Positions 12,245 to 24,199 of a stretch of 64,000 nucleotides of DNA are shown here, piece after piece. How positions within the stretch are numbered: position 1 is the stretch's first letter; each line of letters starts with the position of its first letter. Under the pieces are notes generated by a model. It saw only the letters and a list, made by a program, of their open reading frames with translations, had not been told where the DNA came from and did no database searches. The position numbers and the translations under genes were made by a program. Source of the DNA: Hymenopellis radicata (lineage: Eukaryota; Basidiomycota; Agaricomycetes; Agaricales; Physalacriaceae); contig JADNRX010000210.1 in NCBI GenBank assembly GCA_015501595.1, positions 1-64,000 on the forward strand. Direction: 5' to 3'.

Positions 12245-12776
12245 TCACGACTGGAAAGCAATGGGAGCAGATGTACCTCCATACAACTCCAATCCGTCAG
12301 ACGGGTAAGTGATAAACGCCCACACAAGGTAAGAGTCCGCGGGCCCAAGAGCCGAGAGGTCTGGGGTCTAAGACTGAACCGTCAGTCATGAACATTGCCA
12401 ATGGCTTAATTTGGCCTCACCGTCTCGGTGCTCGTCAAGATCGTTTGTCCTTCTGCTCCCCATAGTCATGACGCGACAGCACCACGTACGGGGTCGGGTC
12501 TCCGTTCGAACGCGTGCCTTGGATGAAGAAATCGACAAAGTCCGGCTTGAAACGGGCGAGAGTGGAGTTATATGTGATCTCGAAGGACTATGAAGATGAT
12601 TAGGAGAAGGTGTGGGCATGGAGATGTCTACGGGGACTCACATCGCCGGTGGACACAGTAGAGGGCGACACATTGACGCTTCCAAAACGGATGGCTTCTT
12701 GACGCGTCGCCATAGGGGAGGCGGACACGCCGAAGAACAAGGCGGCAGCGGTAGCAACGATGGTGAATGCGCGCAT
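12245..12776 (-). CDS. Small secreted protein, unknown function
   Basis: Exons 12776-12642, 12578-12421 and 12360-12245. The N-terminus from MRAFTIVATAAALFF to SASP is a convincing signal peptide with an AxA-like cleavage region. The mature part reads GSVNVSPSTVSTGD, then YNSTLARFKPDFVDFFIQGT, TPYVVLSRHDYG, and in exon 3 DSYLVWAFITYPSDGLELYGGTS. This is the style of the ~150-residue secreted proteins abundant in Agaricomycetes with no known role. Exon 2 reaches a stop unless one base is removed, most simply from the GGGG run near 12463 (minus-strand GGGG after DY). After that shift, exon 3 joins in phase. So the gene is either freshly broken or carries a consensus error. Confidence 0.6.
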
Positions 12777-14088
12777 GTTTAGTATGATCTTCAAGAAGTG
12801 GGAATTGGCGATGACATCCATCCTCGCTTCATTGCGCCTTTATACGAAAAAGCGTACGGCCATTATCACCCGATACGGGAGCAGAGAACCTATGACTGTA
12901 ATTCTATCACCATAAACGCCGGATGAAAGACTAACTTTAGATCAAACGTCATCTAAACGACCATCAAGTGATTCACTTGCTGTGTGAGGCCAATATGTAT
13001 GTATTGGAACAAAGCGCGGCTTCAGGGTGTCCCGGAGACGCGTGAGATGGGCGCACGTGGGCTCCCAACGCAGCGTTCTATCCAAAGAAAGCTGTGTCTT
13101 CCCCTTGCGAAAGTAGTACGATTTGCTCACCTTGGAGAGGCAATCCCTAGTAAACTTAGCTTGTACCGCCACTGGCGCCACACATAGACGACGATGGAAG
13201 AGGTGGCGTACGCGGCAACCTCACGTCTTGGACTCCGAAAGACTTCGCCATTCGTTTCACCTAAAAATCAGGTGTTGAATAGCGTGTGTTTCATAGGTGA
13301 AGATACGGTAGGAGCTCACACGTACATTAATCGGCTGGCCATCCGTGACAGATAGAGGTTGCAGAGCAGGCAATATCAGGCCGCTATGCTTCAAGCAGTC
13401 GCGATTATTGGCAGTGCTAGCGAGATTACCCCAGCTTCTAAGCGAGCTTGGGGTCGACAACGAGCGGAAGGCCGGGAATCTGTCTAAATTCTTCCTCTCT
13501 GAGTGGAGGTCAGAGAGTAAGATCCGGTATATTGAGGCCTGCCACCTCACCTGGTTTCTAAGCGAGCAAGGTTGAGCACGCAGTACGCTATTAACGTGGC
13601 AACAAGTTACGTGACCAGCGTTCGAAGCCTTGCAGTTATGCAGTACTCCAGCCATAGACAGTAAGCACGACGCAGGCGTATATCGCTTAGAGGGAGGCAT
13701 CACAGTGAATTCACCTGCGAAGATAGTCTCCCAGTTATTGAAGCAGAGGTTTTTGCTGCGGTTCCGTTTTCGTCACGCCGATCCGACTCGAGTCTCCGGG
13801 TAGAGAACGTCGAGACCTTTATTCGAAGCTGATGCGTTTCAGAAGAGCCTGACTACGAGTCAACACTGTCAAGATTCAAGAAGGTCGGTGTCACTGACAA
13901 CATTGAAAGTTGAAGGAAGGTTTGTTCTCGGACATGTGATCTCTACCATGCTTACATGCCCGAGTGCACATGCGGCCCGATCACGATCGAACTTCGAACC
14001 CGTAGCAAGAGCGCTACTGTTACTGAAAGCACCCAGGTCTGCTCGTGTTTTATATTCTCTCTCGACGCTGAAGACTCTTTGCAAAGAC
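12777..14088. other. Intergenic, no firm gene
   Basis: About 1.3 kb. Minus-strand ORFs at 12942-13181 and 13257-13703 have no recognisable motif. From about 13790 onward the sequence is the 5' flank of the F-box duplicate and is shared with the flank at 19250. Confidence 0.4.
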
Positions 14089-15832
14089 ATGCCTCGTGCT
14101 AAGAAGAGCAGGGCTCAAAGACCAGGAGGCAAAATGCACCTGCAAAGCAACGCGACTCCCAATCGAATTCCTCGGCCACCATCTACGCCATGGCGAAGCC
14201 TCTACGCGTCCCTCCGGTACTTCCTCCTGAAATCCTGGATCTCATTATCTCAAACGTCGTCCACGCTCGGTCCTTGAGGAATATCGCTCTATCATCTCGA
14301 GCACTTGCTGCCATTTCTCGACCGTACAGACTCCGTATTCTGTCTCTTGAAAGCGACTACATGTGTTCGGCATACATTGATTTCTACAGCGGGCAGGCTC
14401 CGGATGCTCCCAACCTTGTCCGAGAACTGCGTCTCGACGGAAACTGTTTCAATTCTTATGAAGTTCACCGTTCGCCAGAAATTATCCCTTTACTGCAGGA
14501 ATTGCGGTCCCTTCGTCTCAGCAACAACTCGTGGGGCACATCCGTCCGTCCGGGACTTTGCACGCAAGCCGCATCCATTCCCTTTCGTTGCGCCATGAAT
14601 CCTTCAGCAATATGCTTCAACTGGATAGATTCTTTAGCAGTATGCCAGCTCTGAAGAGTTTATCTCTGGCGAACGGCTTGTACATTGGCACTACCCTTAT
14701 TTTGCGGCCAGGCACAACACCGCTGACAGTGATAGGTCCGCAATCGAGGTGTTACGACTCAACGATGTTCGCAATGCACGGCTTTTTGACCGCGTCCTTA
14801 ACCACGGTCTGCCTTTCTCTATCCGGAATATACGATGTCTGGACGTGGACTATGCGGACAATCATCTGGAAGAATTCATCTCAAGGGTTCTGCAATCGCG
14901 CTCCCATATCGAAGAGTTGAATATTAAACGACCGAAAGCGTGTACGTGATATGATATGTTATTTTACATTTGGGTACTGACAGTGTGCAGCATTTGGCGA
15001 AGACGAATACGATGAGGAAGAAGAAGATGATGATGATGATGCTGAAGAGGACGATGACGAAGAGGACGAAGAGGAGGACGAGGACGAAGCCGAGGACACG
15101 GTCACATCCGACGAAGAAAGCATCACGAATGATGATATTGGGCACCAGCCCAACGTTGCAACTGCTGGTGATGGCGAGACACACGTCTCGAACGGCGGTA
15201 CATCCTCATCACTGTCGCAGAGTCCTCCGTCCATCCAACAGTCATCGAAGGTCGTTTCAAAGCCCGCCTTGCTACCCCACACATTTCGTTTGGATCTTCT
15301 TCAGTTCGACATGACCGACCACGAGGGGGATGGAACTGATTACGCTGATGACGACCGCGATCCGACAAGCGTTTTGCGGTGGCTTATCCGCCAATTTCGC
15401 AAGAACCTTCCTTCCTTTTCGATTGGCACAGTACGAATAAACATCTCACTCCGAGGTGATGATTTCAATGCATGTGTTGACTCGTCACTCTGGAGAGATT
15501 GGGATGTGGAACTTTCGAGATGTTTGGGTGGTCCTCCGAATGTCTTCGTCACACTTCGGTTCTTCGTTGCTGAGGAACAGGAAGAGACTATCGATGAAGT
15601 GGATGATTACGTGGCGGCTATCAGGGAAGAGCTGGACAACATTAGGCAGTGTATCGTGAACAATATGCAGAACGTTCGTACTGCACAACGCCTTCGCATC
15701 TTTTCCATCATCGAACGGCCATATCAGGAAAAGGCGCAGAACTTTTTCACCCGGATGACGCCAAAGGAGATGAGAAGATACTTATGGCTTGAGGCTGGGA
15801 TGGATATTGAGGACTTGGAGGACCCGTACTGA
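13790..15832 (+). repeat. Upstream unit of a direct duplication (F-box block A)
   Basis: The stretch from GAGTCTCCGGGT at about 13790 through the end of the F-box gene is closely similar, in the same orientation, to 19250-21178. The similarity includes 5' flanking DNA, so it is a genomic duplication and not only gene homology. Confidence 0.75.
14089..15832 (+). pseudogene. F-box/LRR-like gene, decayed copy A
   Basis: Paralogue of the intact gene at 19537-21178. The start MPRAKKS is kept, but a base is missing near 14108 where copy B has an extra T (AGCAGTGG versus AGCAGGG). The F-box-like part then continues in another frame from 14190 (VPPVLPPEILDLIISNVVHARSLRNIALSSR). Further frame changes are needed near 14525-14545 and near 14715-14745. 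The second exon (from 14993) is open to TGA at 15832, including the acidic Glu/Asp tract and the C-terminal domain ending LWLEAGMDIEDLEDPY. Three breaks in one exon argue for a real pseudogene rather than sequencing error. An expressed truncated F-box protein cannot be excluded. Confidence 0.75.
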
Positions 15833-16209
15833 CTGCTACATAGCTAGAGCCTAGGTACTCAAATCCTGTAGCTTATATCGTGTCATGCACGATCGATGAT
15901 CGAAGTTTGTGAACGCATGTCGCGTAAAAGTGAACAACGACTGTGGAGTTCTTTAACGAACTATAGGATGAGTTTCTTTCCGCACTGTCGTACTTTCTGG
16001 AATCTTAACAGCGCCGTCTTGGGTTCCTAGCGGAAATGTGTCTTGAGTGTGCTCTCTAAGACGAGTTCTGACTTGTTGGGTTTTTGCATATATTCAGCCA
16101 CGGACGGCATCCTTGCATGACATTGGAATAATTATAATGTCGTGGGAGGGTGGCAGTTCGGAGCGTTGACGCTTGTTACGCGGGTCTCGTCTTGACACTT
16201 GCCACAACA
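15833..16209. other. Spacer between F-box A and DUF6535 gene
   Basis: No gene seen. The last ~45 bases (from about 16165) are shared with the inverted DUF6535 copy and are the gene's immediate 5' flank. Confidence 0.5.
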
Positions 16210-19200
16210 ATGCCGCCAGAATCCTCAACGTTCGAAGAATTGCCTGTGAAGGACGATGGCACTGCTTGTAGTCGACTCCCTCTTGAACCTTCCGCCGACC
16301 CGGATACCGCTACCCTTGAGGAACCTCCTCAAACAGCATCTCGCACCCGCCTGCCAAGGCAGGCTGACAGGCACTTTTTTGGAATCAAACAGGACGCGCC
16401 TCCCCACGGCTTCGTCTTCACCGACGACTATGACAAGCGATTCCCAAACGACCCTTATGGTCAAGAGACTTCTGCTCCAAATGCGAGAGTATGGCGCGTG
16501 TACATGGAGGAAGCGGCTGCGTTCGATGCCAACATGGTTGGTCAATCTCGCGACGGTCTAGATGTTATGCTCGTATTTGTAGGTGATGTCAGTCACGATG
16601 ATCTGTACCTGACAGTGACTTGGAATTTAGGCCGGTCTTTTCTCCGCGGTCGTCACGTCCTTTCTTGTACAGGTTTCCCAGAATTTACAGGCTGATTATG
16701 GGGAGATGACCGTCCTCCTTCTCCATGACCTCGTATTCATCCAGCTCGCTATGTCTGATGGTGTTTCTGTTACCAATATCACCAGCCCTTCCGTAAACCC
16801 CACTGCACCATTCGTGGCGAGCAGAATCGACGTCTTGGTGAACGGCTTTTGGGTCGTCAGTCTTTCTGCGAGCCTGGCCGTTGCACTTGCGGCTGTTCTC
16901 ATCAAACAGTGGCTTCACCACTACATGGACCTCCATTCCGGAACCCCTCGTCATCGCAGCCTTCTGCGCCATTTTAGATTCACAGGCCTCGAGCTTTGGC
17001 GCGTTCGCGTCATCATAGGAATGCTGCCAATTATCATGCATCTTTCCCTCATGCTCTTCCTCTCCGGTCTCATCCTCTTCTATATTCCCTTACATGCGTC
17101 GCTAGCGTGGGCTGTCGGCGTGATAACAGTCGTTCTCTGTACACTGTACCTCGTCAGCAACGCTCTTCCGATCTTTTTCTCCCACTGTCCATATCAGACT
17201 CTGCTGAGTGACTTTCTTAACTATGCCTGCTGGGCTGTGTTATTACTCTGGCATTCTGTACGGAGAGCAGTTGAAAGACCACCGTGGTCCAGACGCCGCT
17301 TTGATTGGCGTCGGGATTCGCAAAGGCCTAAGGCGCCTAAATATTATTATTTCGAATCATACGTGGGTTCGGAAGGTTATTCTGTGGGGATGACCTACGA
17401 CGAGGTCTCTGTTGATGCACTAGACTGGCTTTATACAGCATCCTCAAATCCTGTTGTGGAGCGCATAGTGCTAATGGCCATTGGAGGCCTTCCGGCTTCA
17501 GTGGAACACTATGCAGCCTCAACATGGCATGATGCACTGCGAATGCAGTTAATGCGTAGGGATATTGTGATGGAGTCGACACAAAAACTCGAAGATGATC
17601 GCACGGCACTCATGTGCCTCCCTGACTCGCAACCCACTCTCGAGCGCGTCTTTCGCTCCTATCTCTTCCTCCCAATTCGTGATTCACTCGGGGAACATGA
17701 AACTAGGATTGTGAACACAGGCAATGCTCACTTTGATCTGGTGTTGGCGCTCACACCAATGGTCCGGAGGACACCAAACCCTTTCGAGATGAGGGAATTA
17801 TTCATCTCAAGCCATGGCACTGCTGTACACCCTCTAGTCTGGAAAAAACTGATTACCCTGGCTGCTTCTAATGGCACCTTTCGTCTGAGTGATTCGAAAG
17901 TAACGGCTGGTGCCCATGCTCGGTTCATTGCTTTCATGTTACCCGATTTCGCCTTGTTCCCACATGTCGATACCACTTCTCCCACAGTATTACGACGTGC
18001 GTTGGAAGTATGTCCACCGCCCGCCATCTGGGACTACCTATCACAGATGCCGGCGTTGATGGCCTTCGATGTCGGCCCCTCCATGTCGTCGTCGATCTCT
18101 CATCGCGTTCTCCTCGTCGCTTCGAAATTTGCATTATATCACATTAAGGAAGGGCATACTCTTCCGGAACTCGACATCCATCACTCTCCTTTAGCATCTG
18201 AGGCCCAGTATCATTGGACCTTGCTGGAGGCGGTTTTGCGTTATTTTAAATCAGCCTGGCACCATCTGACTCCTGCACTGACACAACTATTTCGAGACGA
18301 GCTCATGCAGTTAATGGAACAGATCATCGCGCTCGACACATTCAGATTTCTGGACAGCCCGCACCATACTCCTTCCGTTCCGATGCAACTTCTCGACGGA
18401 TGTATCTCCTCCGTCCTCGCACTTTGTGATACATATAATAGTCGACAATCCTTTTATTCTCTGCCGCCTATTAATCCAACTCTCTTACATGTTGCGGTGT
18501 CTCGCTTGCTCTACAGTTCAGACTCCCCACACACCCAATACCAAATGGACTACGCATCGTGCTGTTCCATTCTACACTACGCAAATTCTATGATGGATGA
18601 TGAACTGCTTTTTGGCCGCCCCGACGCGTATTGTCTCTTCGTTGGGGACGAATGGTTGAAGAGACTCGGTCCACTGTGGATGGCAGGATGGGATGGCTGG
18701 GTCGAGTACACGACGGCGGGCCCAACGAAGGGAGAATGGACAATTGACTGGTATGTTACCGGTCTAGAAAAGCCTTCACTGGCTGTCTTTGGCCGACAGT
18801 TTATCGACTACCTCTACGAGCCTGATAACCTCGCCATCGCTGCGTGTGTTGTCTTTCCCGACGCCGAAAGGTTACGGTTGTTGATTGCAATAAATCCGAC
18901 GCACTCGTCCTGGGATGGATGTCGGGCTCTCATGGAGAGTATTGTCTCATGGAACAAGGATTTCAATCGTGACAGCACAGAGTTTCCAGGTGACTACTTG
19001 CTCGGCAGCAAGGTCATCCAGTGCTCAGATCGGCCTATACCGGTGGGAGAGTATGTACGGAGGAGGTTTACGGGTGAAGATGCAAGAGAGAAACTTGAGG
19101 CGGCTTTGCAAATTCTACCGGAATCGAATCGTTTGCCGGACTCGTAGCCTAGCTCTTACTATCTTTAGTATAGCGGAAGATGATTCTCGACGGGATGAGC

Positions 19201-19251
19201 ATCGCACTCTGCCTTCAGAACAATACTAGGTGTCTGCGTCCTAAATTCGTC
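16165..19251 (+). repeat. Long inverted duplicate, arm 1 (DUF6535 block)
   Basis: From GTTGACGCTTGTTACGCG to about GTGTCTGCGTC plus the following AAATTCGTC, this 3.1-kb block matches the reverse complement of 52585-55649 nearly throughout. Similarity stops close to the gene ends on both sides, so the duplicated unit is essentially one gene with minimal flank. Confidence 0.8.
16210..19147 (+). CDS. DUF6535-type multi-pass membrane protein, copy 1
   Basis: Two exons, 16210-16578 and 16631-19147, encode 961 residues. The N-terminal 120 residues are acidic and disordered, ending in FFGIKQD and a segment before the intron (GQSRDGLDVMLVF). The DUF6535-like region then follows, with membrane segments at FSAVVTSFLVQ, VNGFWVVSLSASLAVALAAVL, IGMLPIIMHLSLMLFLSGLILFY and VGVITVVLCTLYLVSNALPI. 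The long C-terminal part looks alpha-helical and soluble. The family is basidiomycete-specific, highly expanded and of unknown function. The frame is fully intact. A second copy lies inverted at 52691-55604 (955 residues). The F-box duplicates flank this copy in direct orientation. Confidence 0.85.
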
Positions 19252-19536
19252 GAGTCTCCGGGTGGAGAACGTTGAGTATTCGAAGCTGCTGCGTTTCAGA
19301 AGAGCCTGACGATGACTTTACACTGTCAAGAACGTAGGCGACCCGGCGTGTGTCAACAGTCAAGGTTTTCGGACATGTGCTCATGTTTACATGCGGCCCG
19401 GAGTAATGGTCAGCTTTCCTTTCAACGTCCACCGGTCACCTTTGAACCCGTACCAAGACCGCCACCGCTCCTGAAAGCACCCAGGTATGCTCGTATTCTA
19501 TATTTTCTCTCAACACTGAAGACTCTTCGCAAAGAC
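19148..19536. other. Spacer before F-box B
   Basis: The first ~100 bases belong to the DUF6535 duplicate and the rest, from about 19250, is the F-box block flank shared with 13790. No separate gene seen. Confidence 0.5.
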
Positions 19537-21178
19537 ATGCCTCGTGCTAAAAAAAGCAGTGGCTCAAAGACCAAGAGGCAAAATGTACCTGCAAAGCAAC
19601 AGGACTCCCAATCGAATTCCTCGGGAACCATCCACGGCACGGTGACACCTCTACGCGTCCCTCCAGAACTTCCTCCTGAGCTACTGGATCTCATTATCTC
19701 AAACGTCGTCCACGCTCAGTCTTTGAGGAATATCGCTCTATCATCCCGAACACTTGCTGCCATTTCTCGGCCGTACAGACTCCGTATTCTGTCCCTTGAA
19801 AACGAAGACATGTGTTCGGCATACATTGATTTTTACAGCGGGCAGGCTCCGGATGCTCCAAGCCTTGTCCGAGAACTGCGTCTCGACAGATCCTGTTTCA
19901 ATCTTGATGAAGTCCACCGTGCGCCAGAAATTATCCCTTTACTGAAGGAATTGCGCTCCCTTCGTCTCAGGGGCTTCATCCTTCCGTCCGGGACATTGTG
20001 CGCAAGCCGCATCCATTCCCTTTCGTTGCGCGGTGGTTTCTTCAGTGGTAGGCTTCAACTGGACAGATTCTTTAGCAGTATGCCTGCTCTGAAGAGTTTG
20101 TCTCTGGCGGGTGACTTGAACATTGATACTACCCTCGATTTGCGGTCAGATTCAGCACCGCTGTTAGGTCCGGCAATCGAGGTGTTGCGACTCCGCAATG
20201 TTCGCGAGACACAGTTTTTCGACCGCGTCCTTAACCACGGTCTGCCTTGCTCTATCCGGAATATACGATGTCTGGACGTGGACTGTGCGGACAATCATCT
20301 TGAAGAATTCATCTCAAGGGTTCTGCAATCGCGTTCCCATATCGAAGAGTTGAGTATCAAACGACCGAAAGCGTGTACGTGATATGATATGTTATTTGAC
20401 ATTTTGGTACTGACTGTGTGCAGCATTTGGCGAAGACGAATATGACGACGAAGAGGAGGAAGAAGAGGACGAGGACGAGGATGAGGATGAAGAAGACGAG
20501 GATGCGGTCACATCCGACGAAGAAAGCATCCCGAATGACGATATTGGGCACGAGCCCAACGTCGCAACTGCTGGTGATGGCGAGACACACGTCTCGAACG
20601 GCGGTACATCTTCATCACTACCCCACACACTTCGTTTGGATCTTCTTCAGTTCGACATGACCGACCACGAGGGGGATGGAACTGATTACGCCGACGACGA
20701 CCGCGATCCGAGAAGCGTTTTGCGGTGGCTTATCCGCCAATTTCGGAAGAACCTTCCTTCCTTTTCGATTGGCACAGTACGAATAAACATCTCACTCCGA
20801 GGTGATGATTTCAATGCATGTGTTGACTCATCACTGTGGAGAGATTGGGATGTGGAACTCTCGAGATGTTTGGGTGGTTCTCCGAATGTCTTCGTTACGC
20901 TTCGGTTCTTCGTTGCTGAGGAACAGGAAGAGACTATCGATGAAGTGGATGATTACGTGGCGCGCATCAAGAAAAGCCTGGACAGGATTGGTCGGTGCAT
21001 CGTGAACAACATGCAGAATGTTCGTACCGCACAACGCCTTCACCTCTCTTCCGTTATCGAACGACCATATCAGGAAAAGGTGCGGAACGTTTTCACCCGG
21101 ATGACGCCAAAGGAGATGAGAAGATACTTATGGCTTGAGGCTGGGATGGATATTGAGGATTTGAAGGATCCGTACTGA
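19250..21178 (+). repeat. Downstream unit of the direct duplication (F-box block B)
   Basis: Direct repeat of 13790-15832. Compared with A it has a shorter acidic tract (about 30 bases fewer in the GAN repeats) and lacks the stretch in A around 15222-15270. Confidence 0.75.
19537..21178 (+). CDS. F-box/LRR-like protein with acidic tract, copy B
   Basis: Exons 19537-20374 and 20424-21178 give an intact 530-residue protein. After a basic Lys-rich N-terminus, residues ~45-80 read LPPELLDLIISNVVHAQSLRNIALSSRTLAAIS in F-box style; a substrate-adaptor role in an SCF ubiquitin ligase is the family inference. The middle contains leucine-rich repeats (LRSLRLRG, IHSLSLRG, LKSLSLAGDL, IEVLRLRN). Exon 2 opens with a long Glu/Asp tract and closes with a conserved domain ending LWLEAGMDIEDLKDPY. 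This acidic insertion between the LRR part and the C-terminal domain is typical of expanded Agaricomycete F-box families. Copy A upstream is its broken duplicate, so this is the only functional copy seen here. Confidence 0.75.
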
Positions 21179-21370
21179 TTGCTAGCTAAGTTAGTAAGTA
21201 GCTTACTTATATCCTCTATTGAACGCATGGGGCAAGGCAACGTGGGAAACGCCCCTGACGAGCGATCGCCACAATCATCCTTTGGATCTTGACTCCGCTC
21301 CTCAAATTTTTCATAGTTCCATCCTTTGAGCTATACCCTATTTCGATTAGACGCCTAGAGGTTCGATACT

Positions 21371-22552
21371 ATGAGTCTAAGTATGCTGGATGTCTCTTCG
21401 ATTACGCGGGACTATGCTGACTGGGCCATGACTCATACTTGCAGACCAAGACAGCATAGACGGACGTTTGTTATTCGCCATCCCCAAGAAGGGTACGTTC
21501 CAATCCATGATGTCCTGCAAATGTTTAATCGACGCGCAATAGGAAGACTGTATGAAAAGTGTCTGTCTATATTAGCGGGTCCGTTTCGTTCATCTGCGTA
21601 CCCTGATCTCCACATAACCGTGCGTTGAAGGGGCGGACATACAGTTCCGGAGAAACGCCAGATTGGACGTTTGCGTTGTCCACAATCACCCCATTGCCTT
21701 GTCAGTCCGTTTGTGAATGCGCGGAACGATCCTTCTCATCGACAGTTGATAGGGTATTCCTACCAGCTGGAGACATACCATCCTTCGTCGGAAAGGGAAA
21801 CGTTGACCTCGGAATAACGGGCCACGATGTTATCCTGGAAGCCCAGATGGAGAATCTTGTCACAGAGGTCCTCCGATTGGGCTTTGGCAAGTGCGCGCTG
21901 CAGGTCCAAGTCCCGGAAGCTGGACCGATCAAAGACGTGAAAGACCTAGCTGGAAAGCGCGTTGTTACGAGCTTCGAAGTGCTCGCCGGGCAATACTTTG
22001 GCAAGCTTGACGAAGAGCTGCAACTCCAAGGGGATGCGAAAACCAAGATAGAGTACGTCGGAGGAAGTGTCGAGGCAGCTTGTGCGTTGGGGCTCGCGGA
22101 CGGTATAGGTGCGTCGGAGAATTTCTATGCTGACATCCACTGATTTATATGCAACAGTCGATCTTGTTGAATCCGGAGACACAATGCGCGCCGCTGGTCT
22201 GCACGCCATCGCCACGGTCCTCGACACCGAGGCCGTCCTGATCAAATCATCCGTCACCAAACATCCCGCGCTCGAGCCTCTCATCAACCTCATCACCTCC
22301 CGTATTGCTGGCGTAGTGGCCGCCAGTAAGTATGTGATATGTCAGTACAACATCCTACGGGAGAAGCTTCCGCAAGCAGCTCTTGTCACTCCAGGACGTC
22401 GCGCGCCCACGGTCAGCCCGCTCGAAGAAAACGGCTGGGTTGCGGTGAGCGTGATGATTGAAAAGAAGAAAATTGCGGATGTGATGGACGAGCTTGTTAG
22501 AATCGGTGCTGAAGACGTGCTTATCTTCAATCTAGATAACTGTAGAGTTTGA
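21371..22552 (+). CDS. HIS1: ATP phosphoribosyltransferase
   Basis: First step of histidine biosynthesis: ATP plus PRPP gives phosphoribosyl-ATP, feedback-inhibited by histidine. Exons 21371-21380, 21445-21492, 21543-21578, 21631-21700, 21753-22108, 22158-22552; the sum is 304 residues, matching the long fungal form. The reading RLLFAIPKKGRLYEKC, QFRRNARLDVCV, FLPAGDIPSFVGKGNVDLGITG, VTSFEVLAGQYF, VGGSVEAACALGLADGIVDLVESG and TPGRRAPTVS are the HisG hallmarks; the C-terminus (GWVAVSVMIEKKKIADVMDELVRIGAEDVLIF) is the regulatory ACT-like domain. The first exon is only 10 bases (ATG AGT CTA A). The last codons and the stop lie inside an inverted repeat shared with the 5' flank of gene Y (23.97-23.99 kb). 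Confidence 0.93.
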
Positions 22553-22599
22553 TTTGTGTATACCATGGGTAGATGTTGCTTGCCGATCAGACGCGTCTT

Positions 22600-22736
22600 T
22601 GATTAACTTCATGGATTTTCTCGACTTGTCTATCGAAAGATACAACGTTCTGTCTCTGCTCGACGCTCTTCGTGCTGACCCAGCAATCTCCGCCTGGCTG
22701 CAATTGCCCACATTGCGGCTTTTGATTGATGTATGA
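22600..22736 (+). pseudogene. Inverted 5' fragment of gene Y
   Basis: Plus-strand reading MDFLDLSIERYNVLSLLDALRADPAISAWLQLPT repeats the N-terminus of gene Y, which lies on the minus strand 1 kb away. The DNA match starts upstream, at about 22536 within the HIS1 end, and stops after about 40 codons. It therefore has no membrane segment and no C-terminal part. Confidence 0.8.
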
Positions 22737-22811
22737 ATACAACATCTTTCCGGCTTAACTTATTCTATCTATCTTTACAATCTGTGGAAAAGCTATCTGT
22801 ACAATTGCATG

Positions 22812-23896
22812 TTACATTTCGTGCTTTTTGAAGACGACGATCCAGCGTGAAATCAGGCCTGCATGCAATAAAGCCGCTTCCCATGCCAGGAGAAACCGAT
22901 GTTCCCTCCACTTTTCCAGCCCAAACGTGCAGATGAATTGTGATCTGGTAGCACGCTCCTCCACGAGCTTTTGTTCAGTGGTCGCCAGGAGCGTAGCGTA
23001 TTGAACGGAAACGTTTTCGACAGTTTTGATCCGTGCGTCGACTTTGAGAATGTCAATTAGGGAAGTCAACAGCGGGGTCGGTGTTCCGGAACGCTGCAGG
23101 AAGGGCACAGCGGACAGAATGAATTCGCGACTCATCCAAGGAACATTTGGTGCGAGGGTGGTAAATTCGAGGGTCGATCTTCGTTGAGTGAGGTGATTTT
23201 GGACAGCAGAGCGGATTTTGGAGGGAGGAATCGTATTGAGGTGCAGAGTTTTGGGATCCAGGGAGAGCATGGGGACATCTTGTGGCGCATATATGAAGGT
23301 AGGAACGATGCGGAAAAAGCATGTAACGCCTTACCTGGCAAGTTGACGGGTTTCTACATGATGGATGTGATCAGCATATAGGTGTGTTTTATGTCTGTGC
23401 AAGTCACCTTGTGGTAGTAGAAATGGACCTTGAAAAGCCAACATATAACCTTGGGCCGCCACAACTCGATATCCAGCACGATATTCCAGCCATATACACG
23501 CAGCCGGTCCTGAAAAAGATCCGAGAGGTCCTCCACAGCGCGTCGTAGTTCGACATCTCCAGAAGAGATTTTGTCCATCAACGGCGTAAGAGGAAGAATT
23601 ATGTTTTGCTTGTGCGTGGTATGCGGAACGAGGGCCATGATGCCACGAGCGTTCCTAGTCGGAACGACTAGAGTAGAGAGAGCCGGGAGATAAATCCGCG
23701 GGTTTGATGATTTTGTATGGGACGCATTGGAGAGAAATGGCCAGAGAAGCAGGAGGAAGCAGGCGACAATTGCGTAGAGATAGGTCTTGGGCAATTTCAG
23801 CAAGGCGGATATCGCCGGGTCAGCACGAAGGGCGTCGAGCAGAGACAGAAAGTTGTATCTCTCGATAAACAAGTCGAAAAAATCAGGTGTGAGCAT
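22812..23896 (-). CDS. Unknown membrane protein (gene Y)
   Basis: Exons 23896-23408, 23353-23335 (19 bases) and 23278-22812 give a closed 324-residue frame. Residues ~38-58 (TYLYAIVACFLLLLWPFLSN) form one clear membrane segment after a short N-terminal helix (LSLLDALRADPAISALL). The remainder is soluble-looking, with RRAVEDLSDLFQDRLRVYGW, ELWRPKVICWLFKVHFYYHK and a helical C-terminus (LLATTEQKLVEERATRSQFI, EHRFLLAWEAALLHAGLISRW). I recognise no family. It matters here as a marker: its 5' end is repeated at 22.6 kb (plus) and 38.1 kb (minus), and its last codons recur at 27.46 and 39.14 kb next to the creC copies. Of these only this copy is complete. Confidence 0.7.
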
Positions 23897-24191
23897 GATG
23901 GTGATGGTTGGTGATCAAGTTAATTAAAGACGCGTCTGATCGGCAAGCAGATTACATCTACCATGGTATATACACAAATCAAACTCCACAGTGGGGTGAC
24001 TTTCCATAACACTGTGCTTCAATCAAAGGTTGAGAAAAAGCTGTTTTGCCGAGCCCGCCGACCGGCCTAAGTAAAGGGCCTTCGGCTCTGTTCGCTCCAC
24101 TTTTGATCATGGCAGAACAGCGTCTTCAGATTTTGAGTCTGAAGGAGGGATGCGCACCCTCCCTCCAGACTCAGATGTAACAAAATGAGTT

Positions 24192-24199
24192 GCACATCC
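24192..24199. repeat. Target-site duplication, left (GCACATCC)
   Basis: Octamer immediately outside the left terminal inverted repeat; identical to 27103-27110 in direct orientation. Confidence 0.85.

Noticed and set aside
14924..15314. Overlapping long ORFs on both strands, including Ser- and Val-rich readings
   Set aside because: They are shadows of the GAN-rich acidic tract in exon 2 of the F-box gene; all frames stay open because of composition.
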